Positions 22,270 to 34,771 of a stretch of DNA of 64,000 nt are shown here, in pieces. The stretch covers positions 565,509 through 629,508 of the forward strand of contig QANY01002366.1 in assembly GCA_003255025.1 (NCBI GenBank). Reading direction: 5' to 3'. Within the stretch, counting starts at the first letter, position 1. Each line of letters begins with the position of its first letter. The position numbers were made by a program, and so were the translations under genes. The notes beneath the pieces are model-generated. The model saw only the letters and a program-made list of their open reading frames with translations. It had not been told where the DNA came from and made no database searches. Source of the stretch: Datisca glomerata (Eukaryota > Streptophyta > Magnoliopsida > Cucurbitales > Datiscaceae).

Positions 22270-22385
22270 AAGAAATAAAAGGTGTGGTTTTTAAAAACCG
22301 CCGTAAAAGTTGAAGCTCATTTTTTTCTGCGGTGGTAACATAAATCGGCGCAAAACGGCCGCAGTAGACTGTTTTTCTTGTAGTG
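22270..22385. mobile_element. CACTA-type transposon terminus
   Basis: It ends GTTTTTCTTGTAGTG at 22371-22385, whose reverse complement CACTACAAGAAAAAC is the typical CACTA (En/Spm) terminal repeat. Upstream are GC-rich subterminal words (AACCGCCG, CTGCGGTGGT, ACGGCCGCAG) common in such elements. No partner CACTA end was found to the left, so the element's span is unknown. Confidence 0.6.
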
Positions 22386-22389
22386 TGGT

Positions 22390-23871
22390 TTAAACGATAA
22401 ACAATTTGACGATGTGGATCAATTCGAAAAATTCTTTTGTAATTACGCGAACTCTGTCAATTTTTCTTTATGGAGGGATGACATTTAGAAAAACAAGATA
22501 AGTAATACATGTATAAGAAGGTGGGTATGTTCAAAATAAGGATTTCATAGTGAAAAATTTCTTAGAGAGAGATAGCTGTGAGATGGATAAGGAACCTAAG
22601 TTGTTGACGCAAATGAGATGTGAAGTATAACAATCAAATTGGACAAAATTTTAAGAAAGTATGTTGCATGATAGTTTGACTGTGAACACAACCATCTATT
22701 GCACAAACCTAGTCATTTACCATTCCTTCATTCAAATAGAAATGTTAGTGAGGATGATGTCACACAGGCAAGTGGTCTACATGCCGTCGTGGTGAGACCA
22801 TATAAAAATGTCACCTTCATGTGCAATGACTTATATAACCGAATAAGCAGTCAACGCAATTCTAAGATAGTAGACACGGAGGCGAGAATGGCAATTGCAT
22901 TCTTAAATGGAAGAACTGTGGCTGACCAGAAACTATTTTGCAGACACTCGGTTAACAAACAGTATAGGTTGGCCAATCTAATTTGAGAAAATTCAATTTC
23001 CCAACTTGATTGCCACCTGTTTTAGTGTTTTAGCCGCATTCGGCACCACATACAGTACAAACACCTACAAGAAGATGTTGTGTGTATTATTTGCTATAAA
23101 AAATCACAACATGATGATCGTGTTTGCTTGCGCGTTATTGGTCGATGAGATGTTCGAGTCATTCAAGTGGGTGCTTGAAATGTTTTTGAAATCCATGAAA
23201 CAAAAATGCCTCATTTGGTCATTACAGAGGGGTCAAATCCGTGCGAAAGGCCATTTTGATGGTGTTTCCTAAATGTGATCATCAACTTCGTTCATGGCAT
23301 CTCAAAAGGAATGCGTAGACATAAGTGAGGACTTCAGATTTTGGTGGTGCCTTCTCTCGTATCATAAATTATGTGTACGCGGTCAACCATTTTTTGGAGG
23401 AGTGTGACAAACTTGTTAAAACTTATATAACCTTTCAAAAAACAAGTTGGAGGACTAAATGAATAATCAAATGTTCTTTTGGGCAGAGGCATTTTGATAG
23501 GGAAACTTTTTTACGGGAATGCGTAGTACCCAACGGTGTGAAAGTATGCACGCATTCTTAAATAGGTTTCTAAAAACTAAGCTGAAGTTGTACGAGCTCG
23601 TGCGGGAAGCAGATCGAGCACTAGGTTGACTTTGGTAGGAAGAACAGAAGCTAAATTTAACAAGGACTGGAAACCAGTTCTATGAACACACTTAAAGTCT
23701 CTAAAGCGACATGCAAGCGAGGTGTTCACACTTGACGTATTAAAAAAATTACATCTTGATATACAGAAGGAGCCTTCGTGTTGTTTAGAAAGCAAGATAA
23801 CAATGGGATGAGTCGTATTATTTTTTGAATTCATTTCCCAACTAAGATATGTTATGGACGATTATATTTAA
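22390..23871 (+). pseudogene. FAR1/FHY3-like (FRS) transposase-derived pseudogene, 5' part
   Basis: The FAR1 DNA-binding region reads across frames as FCNYANSVNFSLWRDD, IRRWVCSK and CEHNH (22430-22700). Then HKPSHLPFLHSNRNVSEDDV and LYNRISSQRNSKIVDTEA (22700-22990). Next is the MULE-type catalytic region AFGTTYSTNTYKKMLCVLF and FACALLVDEMFESFKWVLEMF (23006-23270), where the usual DTTY is GTTY, so the first catalytic Asp is lost. NRFLKTKLKLYELV (about 23560) and DIQKEPSC-like sequence follow. FAR1-family proteins derive from MULE transposases of the Jittery/Hop type, so this is either a domesticated gene's relic or an old transposase. There are many frameshifts. A 13.7-kb Tat element splits it, and it resumes at 37607. 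Confidence 0.8.
23867..23871. repeat. Target-site duplication (left) of the Tat element
   Basis: TTTAA, repeated exactly at 37602-37606. Confidence 0.93.
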
Positions 23872-24015
23872 TGTAGATACAAGGGTGTCACGTGGGTGAG
23901 GTGCAGGAGTGGTCTAGTCCTAGCTTATGACCGGAACAACGCCTGAGAACGTCAGGGAGGACGTCAGGAGGTGAAGGGGTAGCACTCTAGACACTCAAGG
24001 GTTGTGACAAATGCT

Positions 24016-24067
<52 letters not shown>

Positions 24068-24929
24068 AGAAGTGGAAGTTTCTCACTTTAGAAATGAGAG
24101 CTTCTCTCTCTAAAATGGGAGCTTCTCTCTCTATGTTTTCCAATCTCTTCAAATGAAGGAGGAGTCCTCCTTTTATAGGTGAACAAAAGGAAGGGGGAAC
24201 ATTGCAACTAATCCCCTGATCATGCTTAGGTGAGTAAGATGAGGATTACACGTGAGCATATTGTATGGTGCCACGTGGGTCTTTATGTAGTGACCATGAT
24301 CTAGGGAGAACATGCCTAGCCGGTGGGGCGTAGCGGCGGTGTTCACCCAACGCCTCCTTTCAAGGGTTCTCTCAAACCAACCCCTCCCCACGGTGGGAGG
24401 GTAGCACACCCTCAATGTCTAGAGTGGTCATATCGAGGAGGTATGTCCCCCGTCCAGTACAACGTAGCCTCGCCCGTAATCCTACCAGTCCACAACCTTC
24501 TGAGCGTTCCCAGACAACCATACGTCCACCCGAGTCCTTGTCCCTTGACTTGGTGGTTTGTGATGTGATGACTCGTTGCGATAGTGTGGCAGTGTGTCTT
24601 GTCTGAAGCGCGTCATTGTTGTCTCCGAGTTGCATTAGGAGGGTGATCCGGGCACCTACGTGATGCACCCATGGGATGGCATCCCATGGTGCTATTATGA
24701 GAGTGAGACCCTACGATTCTACCATGGGGTGGCACCCATGGAGTTGCCATGGGGGCGGCACCCATGGTACTGTCATGGGGTGGCACCCACGGGTGTACCC
24801 TAGGGGAGGAACCCATGGGTGAACCTTGGTGTCACTTCATGGAACGTCTTGGTGGTGATACTCTGAGGTGCGTCGTAGGAGTTGCAGTTCGTGGGGAGTC
24901 AACGTTGAGGTCGTCAACCCTCATGTATA
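23872..24929 (-). repeat. 3' LTR of the Tat element
   Basis: 1058 bp, from TGTAGATACAAGG to CTCATGTATA, matching 36546-37601 throughout. A ~50-base (CT)n run at 24014-24063 is longer than in the other LTR. Palindromic CCATGG units lie at 24665-24830. Confidence 0.95.
24665..24830. repeat. CCATGG palindromic repeats in the 3' LTR
   Basis: About five ~30-bp units of the form CCATGGGGTGGCACCCATGG, each nearly its own reverse complement. The same block is at 37335-37500 in the other LTR. Confidence 0.85.
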
Positions 24930-25449
24930 TTTAGTCCCCTATGCAAGCACGATGCGGAGTTATCGGGCTTGTACACAATTTCTCCAATGCAGCAATTAGT
25001 CGTATTATCAAGTCCTTGATCCCTTGATTGTTCCATTACGTGGTGAATGCGGGTATTTTCATGTTACATGAGGTCATGCCCGATGTGCCTCCTTTGTGTG
25101 GTGTAGGCATTTCCATGTTACATGAGGTCAAATTTATAAAGATAAATTTTTGTGGGGAAAATTTTGAAAATTTTCAAATTTTTGGAATTTTTTGGGAGTC
25201 CCCATTGCCTTCTCCCCCCTTTTTGAAAAAGAGAAAACAAGTCGAGTAGTGACATAAAGTAATGAGGTCGAGTGACGGCATGCTTGATGCGGGGAGAGTT
25301 GAGGCACGCTGGGCAGTGAGCTAGGGTGTGAGAGCTCTGTCCTAGTGGTGGCCAAGCATGCTTGGGCATCAATGTTGTAAAAAAAATTTTGTGGGGTGAA
25401 ATTTAGAATTACTTTGATTTTTAAAATAATGTGGGAAAAACCCCACTCC
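24930..25449. other. Tat 3' non-coding region with polypurine tract
   Basis: On the - strand, GCATAGGGGACTAAA abuts the 3' LTR (24930-24944) and is the likely plus-strand primer tract. A TGTTACATGAGGTCA-like word repeats near 25060 and 25115. No gene was recognised. Confidence 0.6.
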
Positions 25450-25459
25450 TTTCTCCCTC

Positions 25460-25467
25460 TATAAAAG
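25460..25467 (+). promoter_or_regulatory. TATA box of the antisense PMD gene
   Basis: TATAAAAG, followed within 250 bases by a leader, GGCTAGGGTTTGAG, and a GTAAAC donor near 25680. It points along +, opposite to gag-pol, and would drive the PMD gene. Confidence 0.5.
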
Positions 25468-25489
25468 GGTTTACAAACTCCACCTACCC

Positions 25490-26952
25490 TTCTCCCCTTT
25501 ATTTAAGAGTCATTAAGGCAAAAAAATCAATTCCTTCTCCCTCCAAAAATTATTTGAAAAATTTCTTGGGCAAGCTTAAAGGTTGAAGAACAAGGGTTGG
25601 ATATTTGGACATTTTCGGCAAAAAAATTCATGCTTCAAGCAAGGAGTTCTTCCTCATTTCCTCATTGGCTAGGGTTTGAGGTAAACCTCCTTACTCTATT
25701 ACTTTTTCTTGAATTTTTTGGTGATTTTACTGCTGTAAATTCATGGAATGCTGCTGGAAAATTTGTTTGGTGTTGTAATTTTATGAAATTTTGTTACCAA
25801 TGGGGTGTTGGGGTCAGCCATGGAATCTTTCTTGCTCACTCAACCATGATGGCGGCGTGGAGAGGAAAGAGAGTTGTTGGCACGTGAGCTCGCTGAGCGT
25901 CTAGTGGCGTGCTTTAGTGGCGGGTTGAACTCGAGAAGAGGAGGGTCAGGTGTGAAATTTGGGTGTGCGGGGGAGTGTGGCACTAGAGGGAGGGTGTGCG
26001 AGGGAGTGTGGCCCTGGCTAGGCATGATGGCCATGTCCAGTGGCGGGTTGAGTGCCGCCACTGGGTTCTCGAGGCCGGGGTGTGTGGTCGAGGGGGATTG
26101 TTCTTCACGTGTGCGTGAGATGGGACCTTGGCCGCCACTGAGGCTTAGTGGTGGCCAAGCATGTTGGCCAAGTGCGTGGGACCTACATTGGAGCTGCTTT
26201 GTCCGTGGGGCTTGCATGCTCAAGGGGAGCTCATCGGTTGGCTTGATGGCGGCATGGCTGGGCGTGGGATGTCTATAGTGGTGGATTTGCGTGGTGTTGA
26301 GCGCGATGTGCGAGCGTGAGCGTGTTGGACAAGTGGGAGTTGCGGGTGTCGCGTCACCGCACTAATTGATGATAAAATGCCTTAACCATTTTTATGCTCG
26401 ACGTACACCTTGGTCTAATCAAGTCTTTAATTTACTTGCAGATCTCGCTTTCACAGACTATCAAGGAGTTGTCACGTGCACCGGTAGGAGTCGGGTTCTC
26501 TCTGCTTTGGACTTCTCGCTTCAAGTAAGTGAAATACTCATTGTTGTACTTAGAAATGTTTTAAGGATGTCTCATGATGAACATGCTTCCCCTATAAGAT
26601 GTTTGTAATATGCTTCCCCCCTTAGAAAAATTTAAAAAAAAAATTGCCTCTTTTGGACTTGCTCCCATTGCACGCGCCTTTGTCATAGGGTGTTTATAGT
26701 ATGCTTCCCCCTTTAAGAAAATTTTGAAATTTTTTTGCCTTCGTTGGACATGCCTCCACTGAACATGCCTTCGTCATAGGGTGTTTATAGTATGAATATA
26801 GTATGCTTCCCCTCTTAGGAAAAGTTTGGAAGCAATTTACCTCTATTAGACATGCCTCCATTGAATGCGCCTCTGCCATAGGGTTGATTTTGTATGGACT
26901 TAGTGCTTTTGCATGTAGCCATGTTTCTTGCTTATAACACGTGCTCTGTTTT
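25490..26952 (+). other. Leader and intron region of the antisense PMD gene
   Basis: Open frames here (for example 25597-25887) match nothing I recognise and are probably not coding. The region includes G-rich sequence (25860-26360) and a threefold tandem repeat at 26603-26890, and ends at an acceptor TTTTTTTTTGCAG near 26962. Confidence 0.45.
26603..26890. repeat. Threefold ~100-bp tandem repeat
   Basis: Three units, each starting near TATGCTTCCCCCTTAGAAAA and ending at TCATAGGGTGTTTATAG. Confidence 0.85.
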
Positions 26953-26962
26953 TTTTTTGCAG

Positions 26963-29675
26963 GTTTTTTATTCATATCCACGACTTCTTCAAAGGTTGAG
27001 CGTACTGCGGGCAAAGGTGAACCAGCTCCTCCAGTTCTGCCCAAATCATGGTCCTCAATGAAGTCTATTGCTGACCGCGTGATTAATGGCATGTCGAAGT
27101 CGATTGAAGGGGAGGTTAATTCTGGAGTCTTGGTGGAGGGGCGAGCAGGTTGAGTTCCTTAGGCTTGAGCAAGTGTCGTTCCTTGCGAACGCTCGTGGTG
27201 ATTTTCTGATTCCCCCCATTAGCTTGGGGAGTCATTGCAAGCTGGAGGTCGGCTGGGAGGACTGGTGTGCACACATACTTTCTGACTCTGAGTATGTTGC
27301 CTTGTTAAAAAGAGCTAAACTTTTGGAAGCATTGGAGGTGGCGTCCAAATTGTCAATCCAACGTGACACCGCTCTAGTTCATACACTTTTTCATCGTTGG
27401 TGTAATTACTCACACACTTTGCTGCTTGAGGGGAGTTTACCCCTACACTGGAGGATGTACACGCAGTGTTGCATCTTCCTATGTTTGGTCATTATCGAGT
27501 CCTCTTCAACACTATGGGACCTGAAATGCACAGGGTGATTGATCTTCTTGAGGATGGTTTGAAGAAATCTTACAGGCTTTCTTCCGGTGGTTGACGCGGG
27601 AAAGTGGCCAACTTTTTTGGTTGGATGGGTCATTTCTTCAAGGACTATGAATCAAATCTGAAGAAATCTGCAAGACGTTTGCCCATCGACAACGTCATTA
27701 ATAAAAATATGGAGGTGGAGCTGGCCGCATTCTTATCCATGTGGCCTTTGAGATACATCTTCCTAGGTGAGGATCTGGTGATGATTTTCTGCAACTATAC
27801 TCTTTTACGTTCGTTGTTGTTCTATGCTTGTGTGGTATAACATTTCTCTTCTCAAATGTTATTGTCGGTACGCCGATAGAGATGGTGAGTAAGGGCGTAC
27901 TCCCTATGGCAGTTATGTTTGCGACAGGGCAGAGGATTGCGCTTGGGCCCTTATTCTTGGGTAATCTTTACTACTTACTTGACAACTTCGACAGTGACCT
28001 CAAGTGGTCCATGGGCCGGTATGAGGTTACAACCTTTGTGGACTGCGCATTTTTACAAATGTTTGTATGCGAGTGATTCGTTCACTTTGCTCCTTAAAAG
28101 GTTGATCATAAGAAGTAGGAGCACCCCTCTGAATCGCCCCGTGCATGTGGACTTTCCACGAGAGATTAACGTATACAACTACTTTCGACATCGCCCTTAT
28201 TTGGATGGTTGTATCGGTTACGCCTGCACCGTGTTTTGGGGAATGGTGGACATGCATGTTATGCTTAGTAGGGAGGCCATGCTTGGTTGGTCGAGTCTCG
28301 ATAGGCTTCTGGTGGCGATCATGATGCCTTCCACTCTTCCCGTGATGGTGGAGCTAGAGGATGGGAACCATTTCATGTCGACGCACTATCTGTGTAATCG
28401 GGTTGCACATCAGTTCGATTATGACCAGGGTATCGCTAGGCTTAATTTGGAGCGGGTGTGTGGCAAGGAAGCATTGATGCTATGGACGGGTGATAGGGAT
28501 TATGGGGATGCTACTCCTTGCAAGCTACTCGTCCCTCGTGCTGCTCTCATGCCTTGCCGAATTATAAAGCTCAAAGTGTTCTAGCTGTGACAGAAGTTGA
28601 GATGGACCAGAAGCTTAGTGTCTCCCCCGAAGATGTTGGATGTCCCAATGATTTCTAGGGGTGTCATCAAGTTGGGCCTCATTCCCAAACCTAAGTCTAG
28701 GGTGATGCATTCTGAGACTGGTCAATAGGTCACTTTAGATATTCAGCTAGTGAGATTTATGAGTTAGATGCAAGAGGGAGGCATATCTAGGGTCCCTATT
28801 ACAACGGAGGTCGTCCCTACTGGACATAGTTATACGCTCAGGACCATTCGACTTAAGACCAATCCTATAGCCGATGCTTCTCTAAAGTCTAAGCCTACAT
28901 GCGGGGATCGCCAACGCTTATAACAGAGACCCTCTTATCAGTGCTCCGTCATCACCTTCGATGATATGTCCTTCTTTGCTTGTATGAAGACCTATACTTT
29001 CTTATTAACCATTCACTGTGCACCTTTTACAATGAACTAATTGATTGATACTTGTATTTGTTCCAGCGTTCCTTGGGGAGCTCAGAACAAGTTAGTGGCG
29101 AGGATGAGCTCCCACAATTAGTGCGGCAACGGAAAAGGGCAGCACCCGCTTTGGAGGGCACATCCTGAACTAGGCTAGTCCAAGCCAAAGAGACAAAGAC
29201 TTTGGTATATACATATCTTACTCTCATTCTTCTCTATCTTTTTTGCTAATTATCTCATAACATTGTTATTTCCCTTCTTTCTTTTGACAGGAGCATGGTC
29301 ATGGCCCCATAGAGGAGGATCGTCCCATGGTAGAAAGAACTGACGGGCACGTGCCAGTTGTTTCAAAGAGCATGGAGGCTTATCTCAAGGTGTGTGAACT
29401 TTGTCTTGGTTTGTTTGTGCCATGTTTATGCATTTCCCCTCGGGCCAAGTTGATACTGATGCTTCCGTATGCAGGATTTCATAGCACCGATGCTAATACA
29501 ATTATCCCCTTTCGAGGATGAACTAAGTGACCGAGTTTCATCTCCATCTAGCGAGCGGGGGGCGCTTCCTACCATTGTCGTGGCAGAAAATAACATGGCT
29601 GATTTTGTGACTTCCCCCTTGGATATCATGCAATTGGAAGAGGTAGAGAAGTCTCCTCTCATGGAAGATCCCTAG
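26963..29675 (+). pseudogene. Plant mobile domain (PMD) protein, antisense gene of the Tat element
   Basis: The PMD fold is found in plant proteins such as MAIN and MAIL1 and in transposon-borne genes. Here its exact role in the element is unknown. The sequence shows WEDWCAHILSDSEYVALL, TALVHTLFHRWCN and GEFTPTLEDVHAVLHLPMFG (27250-27480), then WAGMRLQPLWTAHFY and FPREINVYNYFRHRPYLDG (27919-28584, the longest open stretch, 221 residues). GEFTPTLEDV is the conserved PMD block; the Trp expected just before it is a TGA stop at 27430. More exons seem to follow to 29675, where a frame ends in MQLEEVEKSPLMEDP. Frameshifts around 27600, 27830 and 28580 make it a pseudogene. It lies between the TATA box at 25460 and the pol 3' end. 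Confidence 0.75.
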
Positions 29676-30329
29676 TAGAGGTAGCACTTTTATTGCATGC
29701 TTTGATAGTGTAGTCTAGCCTATTTGTAAATACCTTGCCAGCATGTGTTTATTGATTCTTGTGGACAAATTCTTCATATTGACGACATGTGGCATTTCAC
29801 CATACAGGAACCCGCTAATGTGAATGAGGGTGGGCTGAATGTGGTGACAGCGGGTGTTCCTCGTAGGTTAGAGGATGGAGGTGACGGTACGGTAGCACGC
29901 TCCTTAGATGTGACTCTCGTAGCTTCCAACACAGTTACTACTACTATGGTAACAAACTATGCAAGCTCCTGTGGTGATGCAGTCGTGAGAGGGGAGCCCT
30001 AAACTAGGTTAGCGATATCTCCACCCCATCGAGCGTCTGTTGATGAGGATCCTCCATTGGATGATGATGATCGTGCTGCATCCACTCTTCAGGATCGGAG
30101 TAAGGAGAGGTCGGACGGTGACAATTCCGGGAGAGATGGCATGAGTTACAAAGCTACGGTGTCCATGCATTCAAGCTGGAGCTTTCTTAAGTAGAGGCAT
30201 GAGAGCCTACGCAACTCACCAAGCACGACATTATCATAGGTGTTCTTAAATAAAGGCGTGAAAGCCTATGCAACTCACCAAGCATGAAGTTTATCATTGG
30301 TGTTTTTAAGAAGAGGTGTCGGAGCCCCA
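29676..30329. other. Region between the antisense gene and pol, with tandem repeats
   Basis: A + ORF (29745-30002) may be a further piece of the antisense gene but is not recognisable. At 30180-30330 a ~67-bp unit ending in GCAACTCACCAAGCA is repeated about 2.5 times. Confidence 0.45.
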
Positions 30330-31005
30330 TTAAGTAGCGATATTAAGTAGCACATCTTTAGAGTCAAAATTTTCTGAAGTTCCTATGTTCATTCCCAGTT
30401 TGAGTACAGAAGAGCGGGCCAAATGGCTTATATCACACCTAGTTGCCTCAGCGGCTATTGTTTCAAGCAGCGACAAAATATTTTCATGTACAAAAGAAGC
30501 AACTAACAAAATGCCTATGTATTGTATTTCTTGATAAACTTGAAGGTGATAGGTGATGGTAATGGGTGTCTTATCTAGGGATCGATTAAACGACAATATC
30601 CACTTTTAGCTAATGATGCTACTTCGTAGGGGCCTTCCCATTTTCGTGTGAACTTTCGAGCTTGCATACCCGCATGACATATACTGCCGCTTTCAACACC
30701 AGGTCACCTTCGTGGAACACCCATGGACATACCATGGCCTTGTCGATTTTGATCATTCTCTCCTAGTAGGCTTGGATGTTTTCCTTGGCCTTATCTCTTC
30801 TTTCATCTATAGCTTCCAGATCACCAAAATTGGTGGGGCACCCGACTCCTGTTGAAGACACCAGCTTAGCTGATGATACCATTACCTCTGCAGGTATGAC
30901 CGCTTCGCAACCATAGACCAAAGCAAAGGGGGTTGCTTGTGTCGGAGATCACTTTGCTGTTCGGTATGCCCATAGTGCTAAAGGAAGTAATTCATGCCAT
31001 GTGTT
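30330..31005 (-). pseudogene. Tat integrase C-terminal region (degenerate)
   Basis: Continues the integrase frame, with broken segments. The ORF at 30596-30330 (FLLVASFVHENI-like frame) is not clearly coding. The region upstream, 30600-31005, carries the end of the core and an RPG-like C-terminal segment that I cannot read cleanly. Confidence 0.4.
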
Positions 31006-31722
31006 TTAGGCATCATTGACCATACGACTAAGTATCCTCAGTAACGTCTTATTCATTGCCTCGGCTTGACCATTCCCCTTGGGATAATAAGGTGTGGACT
31101 TATCATGGCGGATGTCGTATGCTTCGAACAGTTCAGCCACTACCTTGCTTGTGAAGGCCGTCCCATTGTCCAAGATGATTCTTGGTAGCCCAAACTGACA
31201 TATGATGTTTTCTTTTATAAAGTTATAAACTTGCTCACCTGTCCCCTTCTTGAGAGGTATGGCCTCTGCCCACTTAGTGTAACAATCTGTGGCAACAAGG
31301 ATCCATATGTAACCTTTTGACGCAGGCAAGATGGGTCCAAAAAAGTCTAGTGCCCAGGTATGAAATGGCCAAAGGACCTATGTTGGGTGCAAGGACACGG
31401 ATGGGGCATGTATAACGTTTTCGAGGACTTGATAAGCGTGACATTTTTATGCATAGTCTAATGTATCAGCTTCCATGGTGGGCCAATAGTACCCTATCCT
31501 CAGCAATTCCTTGTATAGCCTTCTGCCTCCTTGGTGTTCGTCACATGCCCCTTTGTGCACTTCTTCCATGATAGTCTGTTGATCATCAATACCCATACAC
31601 TTGAGAGGACGACCGTCCATACTAACCCTGCATAACTCTCCATTGAGCATAAAGAAACGGGGACTCCGCATCTTGATAATGGAGGCATCTGCTGTGTTTG
31701 ACGGAAGAGTACCATCATTCAA
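31006..31722 (-). pseudogene. Tat integrase (zinc-binding and catalytic core)
   Basis: Inserts the element's cDNA. The N-terminal zinc region at 31722-31447 contains EEVHKGACDEHQGGRRLY and GYYWPTMEAD. The core at 31329-31006 has ATDCYTKWAEAIPLK (first Asp), IILDNGTAFTSK (second Asp) and YYPKGNGQAEAMNKTL (Glu), so the DDE triad is visible. The two parts are separated by a broken stretch around 31330-31446. Confidence 0.88.
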
Positions 31723-32266
31723 ATATGAGATGTAAGGTTGTCACCAATCATTCGTAACTTCCACTAAATGAACTTCTTTAGGATCGGGGATCAATTGACA
31801 CTTAAGACAAGTCTTTCGCGTAGCCGTGGCCTCTGCGGTCATGTTTAGCTAATAGAAACTCATCCTTTGGAGACATAGGTGTAAGTGAGGCCCTTCTCTG
31901 GCACAATAGTCTTTATGTAGACGCTTGAGGTGGCTTTGGCCTTCCTCTAACCTCACGCATCGTTAAAATATTCCATCAGCCCCTCTATAAAAGAGAACTC
32001 CACTCAAATTAATAAAGTTCCTCAATTTTTTGTTCATAGCAGCTTCCCCTTAAGATAATTACGCTTTGATCTTGCAGCTCCAATCCTGGGTGGCGTCTTA
32101 GTGTTACCCTCAGCTACGTCGCTCATGACTTTAACAATGACTTCAACCACTGGAATAGGGTTGGTGAGAGGGATTTTGGTGGCCAGAGTTGCCAAAGCAT
32201 CAGCATGGCGATTGTTGGATCGGGGGTGTGTTCAAAAATGAAATCATCAAATGTTGCAACAAGCTT

Positions 32267-32578
32267 TTAAATCTCATAGTGGTATTGTGCGAGAGGAGGT
32301 TCCTTCACAACAAAATCTCCTCTAACTTGGTTAATGATCAAGTTGGAGTCCTTCTTGACCTTGATGGTGGTGGCACCCTTATCCTTTGCATATCGAAGTC
32401 CTAATATCAGAGCTTCATACTCTGCTTCATTGTTTGTGCATACAAATGTTAATTTGTATGCCATTGAATAGATGTTGCCCAAGGGATCCTCCAAGACAAG
32501 TCCTGCTCCACTGCTAGAATGGGTCGATGACTCGTCGAAGTCAACCCCATGGCTTACCCTCACAACTATTGATTTCAT
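32267..32578 (-). pseudogene. Archaeal-type RNase H domain of the Tat element
   Basis: FDESSTHSSSGAGLVLEDP gives the first acidic residue, TNNEAEYEALILGLRYA the Glu, and KKDSNLIINQVRGDF the next Asp. This extra RNase H is the diagnostic feature of Tat. It would degrade the RNA strand of the RNA/DNA hybrid. The flanking sequence 31723-32266 and 32579-33065 is broken pol. Confidence 0.88.
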
Positions 32579-33065
32579 GTAAGTCTCGAGGTATGGTCTC
32601 GTCTAGAGGTTTCGGTTCACCACTCAGAAATTGGGCTAGCAAATCAGCCAACGCTTGACTCTTTTACCCCTTTGGGGTGAATGGTGTAATCAAACTCACT
32701 CAGCAACATTGTCCATCGAGTTAGTCTCCCGTTGAATGCTGGCCTGGTTTAGAGAAAACAAATAGGATTGGATTTAGTAATTAAATGTTCTCGATTACAC
32801 AACATGTAGTGTTTGAATTTTTTATGTCAAATACAAGCATGACAATGCTTTCACAATGTGTATATCTAAGCTCAGCATCTCTCAGTATCCTACTCAAGTA
32901 ATACACCGGGCGCTCCGCCCTCTCCCTTTCTTGTGCCAACAAGGCTCCAATGGATTTGTAGGTTTAAGTGATGTAAAGCAGCAATGGCAGATCACTACGC
33001 GGTCACACCATGGTGGCTGGTGTGAGGAACACATCCTTTATGGTATCATACTTCCGTTGGTGATC

Positions 33066-34187
33066 CTATGTCCATGAAAAGATGTGACCTCCCTTTAAGA
33101 GTGGTTGTTTATCGCTGGTAGACTCGGCTAGAGCAGGTATGAATCGACGGACGTATGATACCTTCCCCAAGAACGCCTTTAACTCCTTCATGGATCGTGG
33201 TGGGGGCATATCCCTGATAGCCTTTACCTTGGATTGATCAATGTCTATACCCCCCGCTTGTGTATACAAAAACCTAAGAACTTCCCCCATGAAACCCTGA
33301 AAGCATACTTCAACTGATTTATTTTAGCTTGTACGCCCTGCACCTTTCAAAGGCACTCCTCAAGTGCTTCAAATGTGAACCCACACTCTTAGAGTTAACT
33401 ACCAGATCATCCGCGTAGTCTTCAACATAATCATAGATCATGTCATGAAAAATTTTTGTCAAGCACGTTGGTAAGTAGCCCCTGCATTCTTCAATCCGAA
33501 AGGCATTACCACATAGTAAAAGCTTCCAAAGGGTGTCCTAAAGGCAGTCTTCTCATCATCTCCGATCGCCATCCTGATTTGATTGTATCCACTGAACCCA
33601 TCCATGAAAGAGAACATTTCATGTTCCATTATAGCATCGACCAAGGTGTCTACATTAGGTTGCGGGAAGTCATCTTTGGGGCATGCCTTGTTCAAGTCTC
33701 CAAAATCAATGCAACAACGGATCTGACCATTTTTCATCTTTACCGGAACAGCGTTTGCTAACCACGTGGGTTTCTTGATAGGCTTGATAAATCTCGCCCC
33801 TATGAGCTTTGAAATTTCAGACTTGATTTGGAGTTCCACCTCAGGGCGAAAATGAAGAGGGTGTTGCTTGATAGGTGTGCACTGTTCGGAGACCACTAGC
33901 TTATGCGTCACTAAGGTAGAATCCAACCCCATCATCTTAGAGTGCAACCACGCAAAGACATCCTCAAACTCACTCAAAAGTTTTATCAAGTCATCTCGTT
34001 GTTTACTTCCCAAGTCCTTTGCTAGCAACACCAGCCTATTCCCACTCCCTTCCCCAATATGGACTTCCTCTAGCCCCTCCTGCGGTGGCGATGGGTTGGT
34101 TGGTAGAGGTACATCTGGTGGTTCACAGTTCATCACATGGATCCCTTGTATAAGTCCTTCTACCTTAGCGAATGCCTCCTCCGTCAT
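33066..34187 (-). pseudogene. Tat reverse transcriptase
   Basis: RT motifs in order: PVKMKNGQIRCCIDFGDLNK; DDFPQPNVDTLVDA; FSFMDGFSGYNQIRMA with the catalytic Asp; TAFRTPFGSFYYVVMPFGLK; then after a frameshift YVEDYADDLVV (YADD box, 33400-33420); and the thumb/connection MKELKAFLGKVSYVRRFIP (33290-33066). The catalytic boxes are kept but the frame is not. Confidence 0.9.
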
Positions 34188-34198
34188 TATATCCTCAT

Positions 34199-34771
34199 CT
34201 ACTTCAGCATTAGGGGGATCGGGCTGAACGCCTGACCCCTCGCACCACCATAACAGTACGCTCTCTTTCCATTTGGAAAAGTCATGCGGGTTACCAACTC
34301 TGTCCCCAGTTTAAGTACTTCCTTTCCTTTCACAACCTCCCACTTCGGTAAAGGGGTTGCAATCATCCTTCTGGGCGCGACAGCACATGCCATCACAAGT
34401 TCGTCAAAGAGTGTCGCCTCTATCAAGTGAGCTTTGGTCTCATTGAATGGCGCTTTAGTAGCCACCACCGTGACATTCTTACCATGCCATCGTGATTTCA
34501 GATATTGATGCAAGTTTGATGGGACACATTCGTGGTTGTGAATCCATGGCCTGCTTAAGAGTATAAGGTAGACCGTGTTGTACTTGCTGATGAAATAACA
34601 CATCGTCCTCACACTTATTGATGAGAAACCTGTCACAACTATCGATTGCCTCACTAGCCTCTTCTTTGGGATGCCGACCGCCTTAAAGGTAGCATAGGAC
34701 ATGACATTCACTCCCGATCCACTGTCTAATTGGGCGTGCCTTACTTGCACGCCATTGATTGTTGTCTCCAC
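34199..34771 (-). pseudogene. Tat aspartic protease
   Basis: AQLDSGSGVNVMSYATF carries the DSG active site of retropepsins, followed by GFSSISVRTMCYF. It would cleave the polyprotein. The 190-residue frame runs to 34199, just ahead of RT. Confidence 0.8.

Noticed and set aside
25597..26278. Open frames of 96-134 residues on + as extra genes in the Tat element
   Set aside because: They show no domain and sit in the leader/intron region of the PMD gene. The G-rich sequence leaves frames open by chance.
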